Assembly: GCF_051958935.1 (NCBI RefSeq)
Contig: NZ_JBQCFP010000034.1
Location: 1 to 7,511, forward strand
DNA from: Dokdonella_A sp051958935
GTDB lineage: Bacteria; Pseudomonadota; Gammaproteobacteria; Xanthomonadales; Rhodanobacteraceae
Direction: 5' to 3'
Length of the DNA: 7,511 nt
Shown: positions 4,711 through 7,511 of the stretch, piece after piece
Numbering within the stretch: position 1 is the stretch's first letter
Layout: each line of letters begins with the position of its first letter
The notes under the pieces: model-generated
The model's input: only the letters and a program-made list of their open reading frames with translations
What the model was told of the DNA's origin: nothing
The model's database searches: none
Program-made: the position numbers and the translations under genes

Positions 4711-7511
4711 ATGACGTTGTCGAAGCACTGTCGTTTGGCGAGTGCGACCCTGGTCGTGCTCGGGCTGGCGTGGTCCGCCGGCATTCAGGCTGCGGAGTCG
4801 CAGACGAAAGACGAGCAGGTCGCCGGCCAGATGCAGGTCGGCGTGTCGTACCACAGCGACGTTTCGATGCCGCTGTACATCATGAGCACCAACTGGCGCG
4901 AGCACAACATGGAGGAGGCTGCCGAGGAGGCGGCCGAGAATCCGGCGTGGGGCTTCCCGGTACGGCACGTCGACAGCGTCGACCCGGTCGTGCAGAACAT
5001 GATGTCGCCGATCTCGATGATGCCCTTGCCGATCCTCAGCTTCGACGGGCAGCCCAATGGTTGCGGCTGCGCGCCGCCGGATACCGATGGCGAAGTGGGC
5101 GCCACGCAATACGTACAGATGACCAACGGCGGCGTGCAGGTGTTCAACAAGACCACCGGCGCCTCGGTGCTCGGTCCGGTCAGCACCGCGTCGTTCTGGT
5201 CCGGCTTCGGTGGCGTGTGCGAGAACAATGGCCATGGCGACCCGGTCGTGTTGTACGACCAGATCGCGAACCGCTGGGTGATCAGCCAGTTCGCGAGCGC
5301 GAGTTCGAACATCACGGACGAGTGCATCGCGGTGTCGACGACCTCGGATGCGACCGGCACGTACAACCGGTACGGCTTCCACCTCGGCTCGAATTTCTAC
5401 GACTACCCGCACCTGGGCGTGTGGCCTGACGGCTACTACATGAGCATGAACGTGTTCAACGCCGCGGGCACCGCCTATCTCGGCCCGCAGCCTTACGCGT
5501 TCGATCGTGCGAAGATGCTGGCCGGCGCGCCGGTCACGACCTTCATCTCGACGGCGGCGCCGCTCGGCAACACGTTCGCGCCGTTCCTGCCGGCCGACCT
5601 CGACGGGTCCACGTTGCCGCCTGCGGGCGCGCCCAATCCGTTCGTGCTGTTCCCGGATTCGGGCAAGTACGACATGTACCGGTTCCACGCCGACTTCACG
5701 ACGCCGGCGAACTCCACCTTCACGTCTGTCGCAGGCAGTCCGACCGCGGCCGGGTTCACCGCGGCGTGCACGACCGGGCGCAACTGCGTGCCGCAGATCG
5801 GCAACGTGGCCGCCGATCGCCTCGACGGCATCGCCGACCGCCTGATGTTCCGCCTCGCCTACCGCAACATCAACGGCCACGAATCGCTGCTCGGCAACTA
5901 CACCGTGCAGTCGAACGCGGTGACGGGCGTGCGCTGGTTCGAAATCCGCAATGCGACGAGCGGCACGCCGACCGTGTTCCAGGAAGGTACCTACCAGCCC
6001 GATACCGACTGGCGCTGGATGGGCAGCATCGCGATGGACACCAACGGCAACATCGCGCTCGGCTACAGCGCGTCGAGCCCGACGATCAATCCGCAGCTGC
6101 GCTACGCCGGCCGCCTCTCCGGCGATCCGCTCGGCACGCTGCCGCAGGCCGAAGCGCACCTGTTCGACGGCACCGGCCACCAGACGGGCACCAATGGCCG
6201 CTGGGGCGACTACAGCGACCTTACCGTCGATCCGGTCGACGACTGCACGTTCTGGTTCACCAGCGAGTACTACGCGACGACCGGTTCGTTCGGCTGGAAA
6301 ACGCGCATCGGCAGCTTCAAGTTCCCGAGCTGCAGCCAGGCGCCCGGCTTCAGCCTCAGCCCGACCCCGGCCAGCACCTCGGTCTGCGCGGGCACGCCCG
6401 CCGCGTACGCGATCGCCGTCGGCTCCACGTCCGGCTTCAGCGGTTCGGTCACGCTCGCGCTCGCCGGCAATCCGGCGCCGAGCAGCGGCACGTTCGTGCC
6501 CAATCCGGTCGCCGCGGGTGGTTCCAGCGCGTTGTCGATCAATACGACCGGCGTCGCCTCGGGCACCTACGCGATGACCGTCAACGGCACCGCGAGCGGC
6601 GCGTCGAACCAGTCGGCGAGCATCAACATGACCGTGTTCGCGACGGCGCCGGGTGCGCCGACCTTGACGGCACCGGCGAATGGCGTGAATGGCGTGGCGC
6701 TGCGCCCGACTTTCAGCTGGACCGGCAGCAATACCGAGTCGTACAAGCTCGACGTTGCGACCGATGCGGGCTTCGGCTCGATCGTGCTGACCCAGACCGT
6801 GACCGGCACGACGTTCACGCCGGCGACGGACCTTTCCGGCAACACGACGTACTTCTGGCGCGTGACGCCGACCAATGCCTGCGGCACGGGCACGGCGTCG
6901 CCGGCCTTCAGCTTCACCACCGCGAACCTGATCTGCCGCACGCCGGCGCTCGCGATCCCCGACGCCAATGCATCCGGCGTCAACGACACGCTGGTCGTCA
7001 CGGATCCGTCCGGTGCGACGCTGACCGACCTCAAGCTCGTGATCAAGGCGACCCACACCTGGGTCGGCGATCTCAAGTTCACCCTGACCAAGAGCCCCGC
7101 GTCCTCGATCGTGATCGATCGTCCGGGCGTGCCCGCTTCGACCAACGGCTGCTCGAGCGACAACATCGACGTCATCATCGACGACGGCTCGGCGACGTTG
7201 GTGGAGAACCAGTGCAACGGCACGCCGCCGGCGCTGTCGGGCAACGTCAAGCCGAACAATCCGCTCGCGACGCCGTTCAACGGCCAGACGCTCGCGGGTT
7301 CGTGGGTGCTCAACGTGTCCGACAACGCGGGTTCGGACACCGGCACGCTCGACCAGTGGTGCCTCGTGCCCGCGACCAGCGGCGGCCCGACCACGTTCAC
7401 GGTCGGTGGCACGGTGGGTGGCCTCACCGGCAGCGGCCTCGTGCTGTCGCTCAACTCCGGTGCGCAGACGCTGCCAGTCGCCGCCAACGGAGCGTTCACG
7501 TTCCCGAGCGG
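4711..7511 (+). CDS. Large secreted multidomain protein with P/Homo B domain (cut by window edge)
   Basis: The frame is open for 933 codons to the right edge, with no stop. Residues 1-27 or 28 form a Sec signal peptide (cleavage near IQA/AES). An acidic helix (E64-E76) precedes a conserved-looking module reaching C541, with landmarks CGCAPPDTDG (118-127), GDPVVLYD (from 176), DYPHLGVWPDGYY (231-243) and RWGDYSDLTVDP (497-508). Its W/Y/D-rich blade-like repeats suggest a beta-propeller, by inference. Then follow an Ig-like module (about 545-643), a fibronectin-III-like module (about 648-737), and a P/Homo B domain (about 743-888) with THTWVGDL around H782 and D787, the ending GTLDQWCLVP, and a possible C742-C884 disulfide. 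A Gly/Thr-rich beta module begins near 896 and is cut. P/Homo B domains usually follow subtilisin-like proteases, but no Asp-His-Ser catalytic motifs are visible here. The protein is likely exported to the periplasm and perhaps onward by type II secretion; its function is unknown. Export and the P domain are well supported, the other modules less so. Confidence 0.85.
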   Translation, partial: MTLSKHCRLASATLVVLGLAWSAGIQAAESQTKDEQVAGQMQVGVSYHSDVSMPLYIMSTNWREHNMEEAAEEAAENPAWGFPVRHVDSVDPVVQNMMSPISMMPLPILSFDGQPNGCGCAPPDTDGEVGATQYVQMTNGGVQVFNKTTGASVLGPVSTASFWSGFGGVCENNGHGDPVVLYDQIANRWVISQFASASSNITDECIAVSTTSDATGTYNRYGFHLGSNFYDYPHLGVWPDGYYMSMNVFNAAGTAYLGPQPYAFDRAKMLAGAPVTTFISTAAPLGNTFAPFLPADLDGSTLPPAGAPNPFVLFPDSGKYDMYRFHADFTTPANSTFTSVAGSPTAAGFTAACTTGRNCVPQIGNVAADRLDGIADRLMFRLAYRNINGHESLLGNYTVQSNAVTGVRWFEIRNATSGTPTVFQEGTYQPDTDWRWMGSIAMDTNGNIALGYSASSPTINPQLRYAGRLSGDPLGTLPQAEAHLFDGTGHQTGTNGRWGDYSDLTVDPVDDCTFWFTSEYYATTGSFGWKTRIGSFKFPSCSQAPGFSLSPTPASTSVCAGTPAAYAIAVGSTSGFSGSVTLALAGNPAPSSGTFVPNPVAAGGSSALSINTTGVASGTYAMTVNGTASGASNQSASINMTVFATAPGAPTLTAPANGVNGVALRPTFSWTGSNTESYKLDVATDAGFGSIVLTQTVTGTTFTPATDLSGNTTYFWRVTPTNACGTGTASPAFSFTTANLICRTPALAIPDANASGVNDTLVVTDPSGATLTDLKLVIKATHTWVGDLKFTLTKSPASSIVIDRPGVPASTNGCSSDNIDVIIDDGSATLVENQCNGTPPALSGNVKPNNPLATPFNGQTLAGSWVLNVSDNAGSDTGTLDQWCLVPATSGGPTTFTVGGTVGGLTGSGLVLSLNSGAQTLPVAANGAFTFPS

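Noticed and set aside
4579..7056. Long minus-strand open frame of 825 codons opposite the secreted-protein gene
   Set aside because: It is extremely rich in Arg, Ala and Gly with no recognisable motif, and lies opposite a plus-strand frame with signal peptide, ribosome binding site and domains. Its openness follows from the high GC content.
6567..7499. Second minus-strand frame of 310 codons rich in Val, Pro, Ser and Thr
   Set aside because: It mirrors the codon pattern of the plus-strand beta-rich domains and has no supported start or known domain.

Overview
The window is very GC-rich DNA from what looks like a Gram-negative bacterium. A periplasmic two-propeller sensor kinase, a Sec-exported multidomain protein and a membrane GTPase together suggest a gammaproteobacterium of the Lysobacterales/Xanthomonadales (Dokdonella, Rhodanobacter or Lysobacter type). 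That placement is an inference from gene style and composition, not from a marker gene. No RNA gene, insertion sequence, CRISPR array or integration scar was seen.

The layout has three protein-coding blocks. (1) Positions 1-607, minus strand: the N-terminal 202 codons of a membrane-anchored P-loop GTPase, cut by the left edge. It has two predicted membrane helices and an intact Walker A, but the G3 motif lacks its aspartate. (2) Positions 608-829: a 222-bp divergent intergenic region carrying a 16-bp perfect palindrome flanked by two more copies of its 8-bp half-site GGCGGATC, an operator-like array. (3) Positions 830-4396, plus strand: a complete 1188-residue hybrid histidine kinase with signal peptide, 14 Reg_prop-type propeller repeats, a Y_Y_Y-like domain, one membrane helix, HisKA, HATPase_c and a C-terminal receiver, and no DNA-binding output domain.

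(4) Positions 4397-4710: a 314-bp gap with a sigma70-like promoter candidate, a 10-bp palindrome inside its spacer, and two clear hairpins (an 11-bp stem, and a 6-bp stem with a cUUCGg tetraloop) that would lie in a roughly 215-nt leader RNA. (5) Positions 4711-7511, plus strand: the first 933 codons of a large secreted protein, cut by the right edge. It contains a signal peptide, an N-terminal module of about 540 residues that is probably a beta-propeller-like fold, an Ig-like module, a fibronectin-III-like module, a P/Homo B domain, and the start of a Gly/Thr-rich beta module. No protease catalytic domain is visible before the P domain.

How the parts work together is mostly inferred. The sensor kinase could read a periplasmic ligand, possibly a saccharide or a degradation product, and signal through a separate phosphotransfer partner that is not in this window. 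The exported protein next to it has its own leader and probably its own promoter, so it is a candidate neighbour in function rather than a proven operon member. The strongest candidates for a second look are the operator-like array, the structured leader, the protease-less P-domain protein and the GTPase with the altered G3 motif.
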